A stretch of DNA of 5,573 nt, from positions 1 to 5,573 of the forward strand of contig JAAZBQ010000048.1 of the NCBI GenBank assembly GCA_012513725.1, written 5' to 3'. The notes beneath the pieces are model-generated. The model ran no database searches. It was not told the DNA's origin and saw only the letters and a program-made list of their open reading frames with translations. The number at the start of each line of letters is the position of its first letter. The first letter of the stretch is position 1. The position numbers and the translations under genes were made by a program. Positions 1-5,573 of this stretch are shown here, in pieces. This DNA comes from Chloroflexota bacterium. Lineage in GTDB: Bacteria > Chloroflexota > Anaerolineae > UBA1429.

Positions 1-135
1 ACGCGAGAACTCGACGTAACGATTGGAGAACGAGGCGATGGGGACGAATGGGGACGTAGGCCTGCTGGCGCGTTTCGACGTCGACATCCACACCGTCGCG
101 GCCGCCGCACTCGGCACCCTGGTGCGCGTTCGTAA
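1..135 (+). CDS. Possible C-terminal tail of an upstream HtrA-type protease (partial)
   Basis: The first reading frame is open from base 1 to a TAA at 133-135. Its first ten residues read TRELDVTIGER, which resembles the last strand of the PDZ domain of HtrA/DegP-like (S1C) proteases; these often end in a phrase such as R-E-L-x-V-T-L-G-E-R-P. A second trypsin-like protease gene follows immediately, which fits a tandem pair. After the PDZ-like end the frame becomes Arg-rich, as expected of an out-of-frame reading of the next gene, and the overlap with that gene is about 98 bases, which is long. The true end could therefore differ, for example through a frameshift. An alternative is the second frame, which stops at TAA 17-19. 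The call rests on about ten residues. Confidence 0.35.
   Translation, partial: TRELDVTIGERGDGDEWGRRPAGAFRRRHPHRRGRRTRHPGARS
25..35 (+). promoter_or_regulatory. Ribosome binding site for the small protease
   Basis: GGAG at 25-28 lies nine bases before the ATG at 38, and GAGG follows at 32-35. This supports ATG 38 over the in-frame TTG at 23, which has no purine-rich site upstream. It decides the start of the protease gene. Confidence 0.6.
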
Positions 136-688
136 CGGAGCGGGGGCCGGCGCCGGCGCCGTGTGGCACTCGGACGAGGACCCGGCAACCGGGCACAGCC
201 TCATCCTGACCAACGCCCACGTGATCGGCCGTCGGCCTCCCCAGGTCGACCTCTCGGACGGGCGCACGTTCGCCGCCACGGTGGTGGCGGCGGATCAGGG
301 GCTGGATCTCGCCGCGCTGCGCATCGACGTGGCCGGCCTGGCAGCCATCTCCCTGGGAGACTCGCGCACGCTGCGCCCCGCGCAATGGGTGATGGCCGTA
401 GGCCATCCCTGGGGGATTACCGGCGGCCTCACGGCCGGCGTCGTGATCGGCAGCGGAAGGGCCCTGCCAGAGATGCCCCTGTCGGAGCGCGAGTGGCTCG
501 CCCTGAGCCTCCACTTGCGCCCCGGCCACTCGGGAGGGCCGGTGGTGGACGCTGCCGGCCGCCTGGTGGGCCTGAACACCGTCATGGTCGGCCCCGACGT
601 CGGCCTGGCGGTGCCGGTGCACGTGGCCAAGGCCTTCCTCAAACGGGCGCTCGGCGCCCAGGCCCGGGAAGGCGAACGGGCCGCCTGA
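38..688 (+). CDS. Trypsin-like serine protease domain protein (S1C/HtrA-like, no PDZ)
   Basis: This is a probable serine endopeptidase of the chymotrypsin fold, of the HtrA/DegP type. Counting from ATG 38 (216 residues), the triad is visible: His61 in TNAHVIG, Asp90 in GLDLAALRI and Ser165 in RPGHSGGPVVD. The segment VMAVGHPWG (about 118-126) is the usual HtrA strand before the substrate loops. The nucleophile motif is GHSGGP, not the commoner GNSGGP. Usual HtrA proteins have a signal peptide or membrane anchor in front and one or two PDZ domains behind. This protein has neither: the N-terminus is polar, and the chain ends soon after the last protease strand and a short helix. It may therefore act in the cytoplasm, or be exported by an unseen route. 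An upstream frame may encode the tail of a second protease. The gene ends just before a strong hairpin and converges on the next gene. The fold and family are well supported; substrate and location are not known. Confidence 0.9.
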   Translation: MGTNGDVGLLARFDVDIHTVAAAALGTLVRVRNGAGAGAGAVWHSDEDPATGHSLILTNAHVIGRRPPQVDLSDGRTFAATVVAADQGLDLAALRIDVAGLAAISLGDSRTLRPAQWVMAVGHPWGITGGLTAGVVIGSGRALPEMPLSEREWLALSLHLRPGHSGGPVVDAAGRLVGLNTVMVGPDVGLAVPVHVAKAFLKRALGAQAREGERAA

Positions 689-715
689 GACCGACGTGCC
701 CCCGAGGCGACGATC

Positions 716-750
716 CAAGGAGCGCGGTAGGTTCACTACCGCGCTCCTTG
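716..750. terminator. Perfect inverted repeat, probable bidirectional terminator
   Basis: CAAGGAGCGCGGTAG at 716-730 and CTACCGCGCTCCTTG at 736-750 are perfect reverse complements (15 bp) around a five-base loop, GTTCA. The hairpin lies between the stops of two convergent genes (688 on +, 781 on -), where it could end transcription from both sides. No T-run follows on either strand, so it is not a textbook intrinsic terminator. In high-GC bacteria, stems without a U-tract are often found in this position. A protein-binding palindrome is a less likely alternative. Confidence 0.7.
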
Positions 751-780
751 TGCGTGTATGCCCTGGGCGGACGTGAACCC

Positions 781-1248
781 CTACCTCTCACGAGGCCTGG
801 TGTCGGCGATCGCCTGGGCCAGCGCCTGCACCTTGTCCGGGGTCACCTGGCCCCGGGTGTTCCAGGAGAGGTGCCCTTCGCGGTCGACGAGGAGGACCGA
901 GATCTCGGGAGTGGCGGCCAGATCCAGCGCGCGGAGGAAAGTCGCGCGATCGATGTAGAGCGGGATCGTGCGCGCCCGGAGCGACGGGTTGGGGATGTCG
1001 GCGCGCAGCCGGGCGTTCGTGATGGCGCGGGAGCCAAACCACGCGCGCCCCAGCACCAGCACCTCGTAGAGGCCCAGCGTGTCGTAGAGTTGCTCGATCC
1101 TTTTGACGTAGGGGATCCAGGAGTTGATCCCGATCTGCTGCTCACGGGAAAAGAGGACGAGGAGGACGTTCTGTTCGTGTGCGAGATCGGTAGGTAAGCG
1201 TAGGGCCTGGCCCGCCAGGGTGGCGGCCTGGACGACGGGGAATGGCAT
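781..1248 (-). CDS. Thioredoxin-fold protein lacking cysteines
   Basis: The 155-residue product starts MPFPVVQAATLAGQ and continues with NVLLVLFSREQQ (about 27-38), which reads like the opening strands of an AhpC/TSA or thioredoxin-like domain. The end, ISVLLVDREGHLSW (116-129), looks like the usual final beta hairpin of that fold. Where a CxxC would sit after the first core strand there is QQIGINSW (37-44), and the whole protein has no cysteine, so thiol redox chemistry is not possible. The middle part, DIPNPSLRARTIPLYIDRATFLRAL (84-108, with an Arg-Thr-Ile-x-Leu-Tyr core), recalls small thioredoxin-like proteins of unknown role and, more distantly, the Atp10 assembly-factor family; this is from memory. 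No signal peptide or membrane segment is seen. The start is firm: AAAGGAG (1254-1260 on the minus strand) lies five bases before the ATG. The gene follows the epimerase gene by 51 bases on the same strand, so the two are probably co-transcribed. A chaperone-like or binding role is a guess. Confidence 0.75.
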   Translation of the reverse strand: MPFPVVQAATLAGQALRLPTDLAHEQNVLLVLFSREQQIGINSWIPYVKRIEQLYDTLGLYEVLVLGRAWFGSRAITNARLRADIPNPSLRARTIPLYIDRATFLRALDLAATPEISVLLVDREGHLSWNTRGQVTPDKVQALAQAIADTRPRER

Positions 1249-1299
1249 CCGGTCTCCTTTGATATGGTGCCCGCCGGAGGGCGCAGCGTCCTCCAGCGC

Positions 1300-2529
1300 T
1301 CATGGTATAGTCGGCAACGTCGCTGGCCCGACCTCCGGGGCCGGGGCTTCCAGCAACTGCATGCAATAGAGTAACGAACGAGGGACGTGAAAGGCTCCCT
1401 TCCACATGGATCCCTTGGCCGGCAGGGCCACCGAGCCGTCGCGGTGCAGATAGCCGTACCACTCGCCATAGGCGGGGTCGGTCAGGTGCGCGACGCTCCA
1501 CGCATGTACGCGATCGTGCCACGCCAGGTAGCGCCCCTCGCCAGTGAGTTCGTGGGCCAGGAGGAGGGCATACAGCGCCTCGGTGTGCGGCCACCAGAGC
1601 TTCATGTCCCATTCCAGTTGTTCCGGCGGGCGCCCCTCGACATCCACAAAGTACAGCAGACCGCCATGGGGTTCGTCCCAGCCCCACTCCAGCGACCAGT
1701 CCAGCACCTCGAGCGCCCGTTGCTGCAGGCCCCGGTCGTCCCGGTAGCGGGCCTCGCGGAGCATGAACCAGGCGGACTCGATGGCGTGGCCCGGGTTCAC
1801 CACTCTTCCCTCAGGGGTATCCAGACGTTCGCCGTGCGGGCCCACGGTCTCCAGCAGCGCCCGTTCATCGCGATGGCAGAAATGGGTCAGGATCTCGTCG
1901 ATGGCCTCATCGATGACCGCCGTGTACGACGCGTCGCCCGATGCCCTGCGCATCTCCTGGCTCGTCGCCACGACGATCATGGGCATGGCGTGCGACTTGG
2001 TCCGGCGCGTCCCGGGGATCGTCTTGGGCGCCAGGGTCGCGGCGAGTTCCGGGTGGCTGGCCGGGTCGCGGTATAGGTCTACTACCAACCGGTAGGTCCG
2101 CAGGGCGAGGTCCCAGGCCGCCTCGTCGTCGGCGGCCACGGCGTACTGGGCGCCGGCGATGGCGCCAAACGTCTCGGTGAACAGGTAGCGCCGCTTGCGC
2201 AGCGGTCGCCCCTCCCGGGTGGTGGCAAAGAACATGCGCCCATCGGCGTCATAGCCGTGCTCCCGCAGAAAGCGGTAGCCCAGGCGCGCGGCCTCCAGCC
2301 ACTCGGGGCGCGGCTCCAGGGTGTTGTACAGGGTGGCAAAGAGCCACACCTCCCGGGCCTGCAGCCACATCGCCTTGTCGGTGCCGTAGACCGAGCCGTC
2401 ACGATCCAGGCACGTCAGGTAGCCGCCGTATTCGCGGTCCAGCGAGTGGCGCAGCCAAAAGGGCACCACATCGTCGAGCAGGGCTCGACGGTACCAGCCC
2501 GCGAGTTCCGTTCGGCGCTTGGTCTCCAC
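1300..2529 (-). CDS. N-acylglucosamine 2-epimerase (AGE) family protein
   Basis: This is an enzyme of the AGE superfamily, whose classical members interconvert N-acetylglucosamine and N-acetylmannosamine. Relatives epimerise or isomerise other sugars, such as cellobiose or mannose. The product has 409 residues, the normal size for a single (alpha/alpha)6-barrel. Family motifs are clear along the chain: REYGGYLTCLDRDG (32-45), DKAMWLQAREVW (51-62) with Arg59, KSHAMPM (178-184) with His180, NPGHAIESAW (245-254) with His248 and Glu251, WWPHTEAL (312-319) with Glu317, and MWKGAFHVPRSL (375-386) with His381. These match the barrel-centre Arg, Glu and two catalytic His residues known in AGE enzymes, so it should be active. 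The sequence resembles true AGE more than cellobiose epimerase, but the substrate cannot be fixed, and no sialic-acid genes are nearby. It is cytoplasmic, with no signal peptide. The start is GTG, chosen because of a strong Shine-Dalgarno site; a sigma-70-like promoter lies about 57-85 bases upstream. It leads a likely two-gene operon. Confidence 0.92.
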   Translation of the reverse strand: METKRRTELAGWYRRALLDDVVPFWLRHSLDREYGGYLTCLDRDGSVYGTDKAMWLQAREVWLFATLYNTLEPRPEWLEAARLGYRFLREHGYDADGRMFFATTREGRPLRKRRYLFTETFGAIAGAQYAVAADDEAAWDLALRTYRLVVDLYRDPASHPELAATLAPKTIPGTRRTKSHAMPMIVVATSQEMRRASGDASYTAVIDEAIDEILTHFCHRDERALLETVGPHGERLDTPEGRVVNPGHAIESAWFMLREARYRDDRGLQQRALEVLDWSLEWGWDEPHGGLLYFVDVEGRPPEQLEWDMKLWWPHTEALYALLLAHELTGEGRYLAWHDRVHAWSVAHLTDPAYGEWYGYLHRDGSVALPAKGSMWKGAFHVPRSLLYCMQLLEAPAPEVGPATLPTIP

Positions 2530-2534
2530 AGCCG

Positions 2535-2541
2535 CCTCCCC
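2535..2541 (-). promoter_or_regulatory. Ribosome binding site fixing a GTG start
   Basis: On the minus strand GGGGAGG lies five bases before the GTG at 2529-2527. This supports the unusual GTG start of the epimerase gene. The next segment of the protein (TELAGWYRRALLDDVVPFW) is the normal N-terminal helix of the family, so little can be missing upstream. Confidence 0.75.
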
Positions 2542-2585
2542 GTGGTCTAGCGCTCTGGCGTGTCAGTCGTTCCGCGCAACAGGGG

Positions 2586-2614
2586 ACAATAGGCGCTTCG
2601 CCGGGCCACGTCAA
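2586..2614 (-). promoter_or_regulatory. Sigma-70-type promoter for the epimerase operon
   Basis: Read on the minus strand, TTGACG (2614-2609) and TATTGT (2591-2586) are separated by 17 bases. They match the -35 consensus at 5 of 6 positions and the -10 at 4 of 6. The expected transcript start is near 2579, giving a leader of about 50 bases that contains the strong RBS. The spacer holds a small inverted repeat, GGCG-CTT-CGCC (2592-2602), which might be chance in this GC-rich DNA. No known operator was recognised. Confidence 0.6.
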
Positions 2615-2640
2615 GCCGCGCCCCAGGCGCCGCGTAACGC

Positions 2641-2668
2641 TTGCCCCGCGCGCCTCGCCAAGTACAAT
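2641..2668 (+). promoter_or_regulatory. Sigma-70-type promoter for the SWIM gene
   Basis: TTGCCC (2641-2646) and TACAAT (2663-2668) are separated by 16 bases. The -10 matches consensus at 5 of 6 positions and the -35 at 4 of 6. Transcription would begin near 2675, only about 18 bases before the ATG pair at 2693/2696. This argues that the longer open frame starting further upstream is not used. The leader would be very short and has only a weak GGGCGG as a possible RBS. Confidence 0.5.
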
Positions 2669-2692
2669 GCCCACAGAGCATCGTGGGCGGTG

Positions 2693-4420
2693 ATGATGGA
2701 CTGGCTCGACGATCTGTCGGAAGAGGATATCGCCGATTGGGTGGGCGAGGACTCGTTCGCCCGCGGCCGCGAGTACCTCGCCGAGGGGCGGGTGCTCCTC
2801 CCGGAGCGTGAGGGGGGGCTGCTCCGCGCGCGGGTGCGCGGCTCCCTCCCGACCCCCTACGACGCCGAGGTATACGTGGGCGACGAGGGTATCGAGGGGG
2901 GCTATTGTACGTGCCCGGTCGGCGGGCGCGGGCGCTGCAAGCACGTGGCCGCCCTTCTGTTGACCTGGCTCGCCCAGCCGGATGCCTTTGGCGGGCCCGA
3001 GGACCTGGCCACCGACCTGCTGGGTCGCGGCCACGACGAACTCGTGGCGATCATCCTGCGCATGATCGATCGGTACCCCGACCTGCGCACCCTGATCGAC
3101 CTGGCTGGCGACTCGCCCGATCTGGAGACCGTCCGCCGGGCGGCGGTCCAGGCCTTCCTCCGCGGCGGCTATGACGCGTGGCGCGCGGCAGACACCATCG
3201 CCGAGGACCTCGGCCCGCTCCTCGAGGTCGGCGTCCGCCACGAGGCGGCCGGCGACTCGAGTGCGGCGGTCGGCGTCTACAGCATACTGGCCGAGGAGAT
3301 CATGGCCCAGTATGCCGACGTGGCCGACGACTACCAGTTGCTCGCCGCGGTCTTTTCTGAATGTCTCGCCGGGCTCGGCCGCGCCCTGGCCGGGCTGCAC
3401 TCGCCGGCGGCCCGGGCCCCGATTCTGGAGCGGCTGTTCGGCGCGCTTGCCTGGGCGGTGGACCTGCCGCATCCGCCGATCGCCGAGGAGGTACACGACA
3501 TCCTCCTCGGCGAGGCCGCCAACGACGAGCGGCGTCTGCTGGCGGGCTGGGCCTGGGAGGCGCTTCCGGCGGGGGCGTCGCCCCTCGATCGCGCCGCTCG
3601 TCGCGCGCTGGGGCGCTTGATGCTGGACCTCGAGGGCGATACCCTGACGGACGAGGCGTACCTCAGCCTCTGCCGGGAGACCGGCCTGTGGCCGGAGGCC
3701 GTGGCTCGCCTCCTGGATCGCGGCCGCCTCGACGAGGCCCTGGAGGTGTTATCCGAGGCGCACCTCGACGACGTTCTCATCCTGGCTGACCTGCTCGCCG
3801 ACGCCGGGCACGCCCGAGAGGCCGAGGCCGCCGTGCTGGAGCGCGCCGAGGAGGGCGATCCCCGCCTCCTCGAGTGGCTCAGGGAGCGCGCTCGGGCCAA
3901 GGGGGGCACGAGGGCAGCCCTCGAGTTCGCGGAGCGGCTGTTCTGGTGGCACCCCTCGGTAGATCGCTACCGGGAGTTGCGCGACATCGCCCTGGACGCG
4001 GAGGCGTGGGACGCGCTCCGGCCGACGATCCTGGGCCGGCTGGAGGAGCGGGGCGAGTGGCGCGTTCTGATGCGCGCCGCCCTCGCGGACGGGGATATCG
4101 ACGCGTCGCTGGGCTATGCGGCCCGCGCTCCGGTCCCGCCAGAGCCGGAGAACCACGACGTGCGGATAGAGGTGGCCCGCGCCGCGGAGGGCGAGCGGCC
4201 GCGGGACGCGATTCGCCTCTGGCTAGAGTACGTCGACGCGCTGGTGCGGGCGCGCGGCCGCCCGAACTATGCGCGTGCTGCTCGCGTGCTGCGCAGGATC
4301 AGGCGCCTCCACACGCGCCTCGGCGAGCAGGCGGTCTGGCGGACCCTGATCGCCGACCTGCGCAGCACCCATCGACGCCTGGGCGCGCTGCAGGATGAAC
4401 TCAGCAAGGCCAGGCTGTAG
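2693..4420 (+). CDS. SWIM zinc-finger protein with helical C-terminal region
   Basis: The 575-residue product carries an N-terminal SWIM zinc finger. After FARGREYLAEGRV (about 22-34), a typical lead-in for this family, comes the metal site Cys72-x-Cys74-x7-Cys82-x-His84 (YCTCP...RCKHVAALLL). SWIM domains bind zinc and are thought to mediate DNA or protein contacts; they occur in bacterial SNF2-type helicases and in stand-alone proteins like this one. The remaining 480 or so residues are mostly amphipathic, Ala/Leu/Glu/Arg-rich helices, such as GRLDEALEVLSEAHLDDV and AGHAREAEAAVLERA, consistent with TPR- or HEAT-like solenoid repeats. The end has a Tyr-Ala-Arg-Ala-Ala, Trp-Arg-Thr-Leu-Ile and Leu-Arg-Ser-Thr-His pattern that I recall from other long SWIM proteins. 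No helicase, nuclease or membrane segment is seen. The start was set by the nearby promoter and the onset of family-like sequence; GTG 2690 and ATG 2696 are alternatives. The epimerase operon is divergent to it, with 163 bases between. The family is secure; the cellular role is unknown. Confidence 0.88.
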   Translation: MMDWLDDLSEEDIADWVGEDSFARGREYLAEGRVLLPEREGGLLRARVRGSLPTPYDAEVYVGDEGIEGGYCTCPVGGRGRCKHVAALLLTWLAQPDAFGGPEDLATDLLGRGHDELVAIILRMIDRYPDLRTLIDLAGDSPDLETVRRAAVQAFLRGGYDAWRAADTIAEDLGPLLEVGVRHEAAGDSSAAVGVYSILAEEIMAQYADVADDYQLLAAVFSECLAGLGRALAGLHSPAARAPILERLFGALAWAVDLPHPPIAEEVHDILLGEAANDERRLLAGWAWEALPAGASPLDRAARRALGRLMLDLEGDTLTDEAYLSLCRETGLWPEAVARLLDRGRLDEALEVLSEAHLDDVLILADLLADAGHAREAEAAVLERAEEGDPRLLEWLRERARAKGGTRAALEFAERLFWWHPSVDRYRELRDIALDAEAWDALRPTILGRLEERGEWRVLMRAALADGDIDASLGYAARAPVPPEPENHDVRIEVARAAEGERPRDAIRLWLEYVDALVRARGRPNYARAARVLRRIRRLHTRLGEQAVWRTLIADLRSTHRRLGALQDELSKARL

Positions 4421-4512
4421 CGGCTGACCCGGGAACCCTGCCGCCGGGCGCAGCGTTCTACTTCTAGCAACCGGCCGCTGACCGCCGACAAGGAGCGAAA
4501 GGAGGGCGTGGG

Positions 4513-5523
4513 ATGAGACGGGGCATCGGGGCGGTGGTCGTTCTGGTGGCGCTGGCGGCTGCGGCGTGTGTGCCCGCGCCGAGCGTGTCCCCCACCGTGA
4601 CCCCCATCCCGCCCCTTACCCGTGCCGGGGCGTCGGTTTCTCCCAGCGTCCCCGCGCCTCTGCCCACCACGCCGGCGCCTGCTGCCGTCCCGGGCCCCAC
4701 CGTGGACCTGGAAGCGACCGTCCGATCTCCCCAGGGACCGATCCACCTCCTGAGGGAGGCCGCCATCGAGCGTGCCGAGCGCATCGACGTACTGGACAGG
4801 ACCCCCACGGGGCACTATGCGCTGCGCCTGCGCATCGACGAACCCGAGGCCCTGCGCCGTATCGTGGAGAGCCTGTCCCAGCCGCTCGCCCCGGCGGATG
4901 TTCCCGAGGGCGCCGCGGAGCGCCGCCTCCGCTGGGTGCTGCCCGACGGCGAGGCCGTCGTGTGGGAGCATGGGGCGGGCCGTATGTGGGGGGCGCAGGG
5001 CTACTTTCGCGGGCAGGCGGTAACGGCGCCAGCCGAGTTCGAGCGGCTCCTCGCCGAGCGGCTCGAGTCCGCCTCCGCCGTGGAGGCCGTGGCCCGGGTC
5101 CGCACGTGGAGCGAGCGCTACCGCGTGTCTCTGACCTACCCCGAGCACTGGCAGGTCGTCCCGGGGTATGACGGGCACCGGGTCGGCGGCGCGGACGGCT
5201 TTCTGCAACTCGACGTAGCGAACGCCCCGGAGGGCGGGATCGATGCCCTGGCCGCCGGCGCCGCCGCCCATCGCCTGCAGCCGTACGGGTCGAGCCCCAC
5301 TATCGAGCACCTGGTGGTCGCCGGGCGCGCGGCGCGCCTCATCGTCCCCTCGGACGATCAGCCCGCCGAGATGGCCGACGAGGCGCAACTCATCGTCTCA
5401 TACCCCGAGCCCGTTCACGTCGGAGACGCGTCGTACGCCTACCTGGTGATCTATGGCGATCTCGCCCACCTGCGCGAGCTACTCCAGACCCTGTGCTTCT
5501 CCGAGACGGAGCCTGCCGGCTGA
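4513..5523 (+). CDS. Secreted lipoprotein of unknown function
   Basis: The 336-residue product begins with a lipoprotein-type signal: MRR, a hydrophobic stretch (4-18) and Cys19 in LAAAAC. The -3 position is Ala, not the usual Leu, so the lipobox is acceptable but not ideal. A Pro/Ser/Thr/Ala-rich linker follows (20-62), as in many cell-surface proteins tethered to the membrane. Residues 63-195 form a first domain with RLRWVLPDGEAVVWEHG (138-154); I do not recognise it. Residues 198-330 form a second domain with LTYPEHWQVVPGY (207-219), GFLQLDVA (229-236), RLQPYGSSPTIEHL (254-267) and VPSDDQPAEM (278-287). Very similar phrases occur, from memory, at the C-terminus of some Firmicutes surface or peptidase-linked proteins, where the role is unclear. 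The start is well supported: AAAGGAGG (4498-4505) lies seven bases before the ATG. The gap to the SWIM gene is 92 bases with no clear promoter. The next gene follows by 36 bases and is probably in the same operon. Confidence 0.85.
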   Translation: MRRGIGAVVVLVALAAAACVPAPSVSPTVTPIPPLTRAGASVSPSVPAPLPTTPAPAAVPGPTVDLEATVRSPQGPIHLLREAAIERAERIDVLDRTPTGHYALRLRIDEPEALRRIVESLSQPLAPADVPEGAAERRLRWVLPDGEAVVWEHGAGRMWGAQGYFRGQAVTAPAEFERLLAERLESASAVEAVARVRTWSERYRVSLTYPEHWQVVPGYDGHRVGGADGFLQLDVANAPEGGIDALAAGAAAHRLQPYGSSPTIEHLVVAGRAARLIVPSDDQPAEMADEAQLIVSYPEPVHVGDASYAYLVIYGDLAHLRELLQTLCFSETEPAG

Positions 5524-5559
5524 GCGACCACGACCTCGCAGCCAAGGAGGGAACCCACC

Positions 5560-5573
5560 ATGAAGCGAACCCT
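5560..5573 (+). CDS. Start of a further gene (partial)
   Basis: An ATG at 5560-5562 is preceded by AAGGAGGG (5544-5551) with eight bases between, a near-ideal ribosome binding site. Only MKRT and part of a fifth codon (CT-) are in the window. The basic N-terminus would suit a signal peptide, but this is too short to judge. It lies 36 bases after the lipoprotein stop on the same strand, so it is probably co-transcribed with it. Confidence 0.7.

Noticed and set aside
163..1197. Long plus-strand frame running through the protease, the terminator hairpin and antisense to the thioredoxin-fold gene
   Set aside because: The product is Arg/Pro/Gly-rich, crosses the intergenic hairpin and shadows two well-supported genes.
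1276..1294. Small hairpin GGAGG...CCTCC between the epimerase and thioredoxin-fold genes
   Set aside because: The stem is only five pairs plus weak inner pairing and has no T-run; it is likely chance in GC-rich DNA, so no terminator or attenuator was called.
2519..2692. Upstream extension of the SWIM protein from a GTG at 2519
   Set aside because: It would overlap the epimerase start and span both promoters; the extra 58 residues look like non-coding translation, and family-like sequence begins only at MMDWLDDL.
2399..3496. Long open frame on the minus strand, antisense to the SWIM gene
   Set aside because: It overlaps the divergent promoters and a protein with a clear zinc-finger motif; its translation has no recognisable motif. 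Long antisense frames are common in DNA this GC-rich.
4428..4448. CCCGG...CCGGG inverted repeat after the SWIM gene
   Set aside because: A five-base stem with an 11-base loop and no T-run is too weak to call a terminator; the gap 4421-4512 also shows no convincing promoter.
4267..5388. Long open frame on the minus strand, antisense to the lipoprotein and the end of the SWIM gene
   Set aside because: The plus strand has a signal peptide, lipobox, ideal RBS and recognisable domain phrases; the antisense product is low-complexity, Gly/Arg-rich and without motifs.

Overview
This is a visibly GC-rich bacterial window with dense coding, short intergenic gaps and clear Shine-Dalgarno sites. The gene set is a PDZ-less trypsin-like protease, a cysteine-free thioredoxin-fold protein, an AGE-family sugar epimerase, a SWIM zinc-finger protein and a Pro/Ser/Thr-rich lipoprotein with a C-terminal domain that I recall from Gram-positive-type proteins. 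This fits a high-GC Chloroflexota-like or actinobacterial-like genome. That placement is inference from composition and protein style; there is no rRNA or other marker gene to confirm it.

Layout: (1) Bases 1-135 may hold the tail of an upstream HtrA-type protease that overlaps the next gene. (2) 38-688 (+) is a small S1C/HtrA-like serine protease domain with an intact His-Asp-Ser triad but no signal peptide or PDZ domain. (3) 689-780 is a convergent gap with a perfect 15-bp inverted repeat, probably a bidirectional terminator. (4) 1300-2529 (-) and 781-1248 (-) form a likely two-gene operon: an N-acylglucosamine 2-epimerase family enzyme, then a thioredoxin-fold protein without any cysteine. 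(5) 2530-2692 is a divergent control region. It has a good sigma-70-type promoter facing the epimerase (-35 TTGACG, 17-bp spacer, -10 TATTGT) and another facing the SWIM gene (TTGCCC, 16-bp spacer, TACAAT). (6) 2693-4420 (+) is a SWIM zinc-finger protein with a long, mostly helical C-terminal part. (7) 4513-5523 (+) is a secreted lipoprotein. It is followed 36 bases later by the RBS-supported start of another gene that runs off the window.

The genes do not form an obvious single pathway. The epimerase/thioredoxin-fold pair is probably co-transcribed, and so are the lipoprotein and the gene after it. I found no mobile element, CRISPR array, tRNA or rRNA. I see no strong evidence for a new multi-gene system. 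The points most worth checking are the redox-dead thioredoxin-fold protein paired with the epimerase, the orphan SWIM protein, and the possible overlapping tandem proteases at the left edge.
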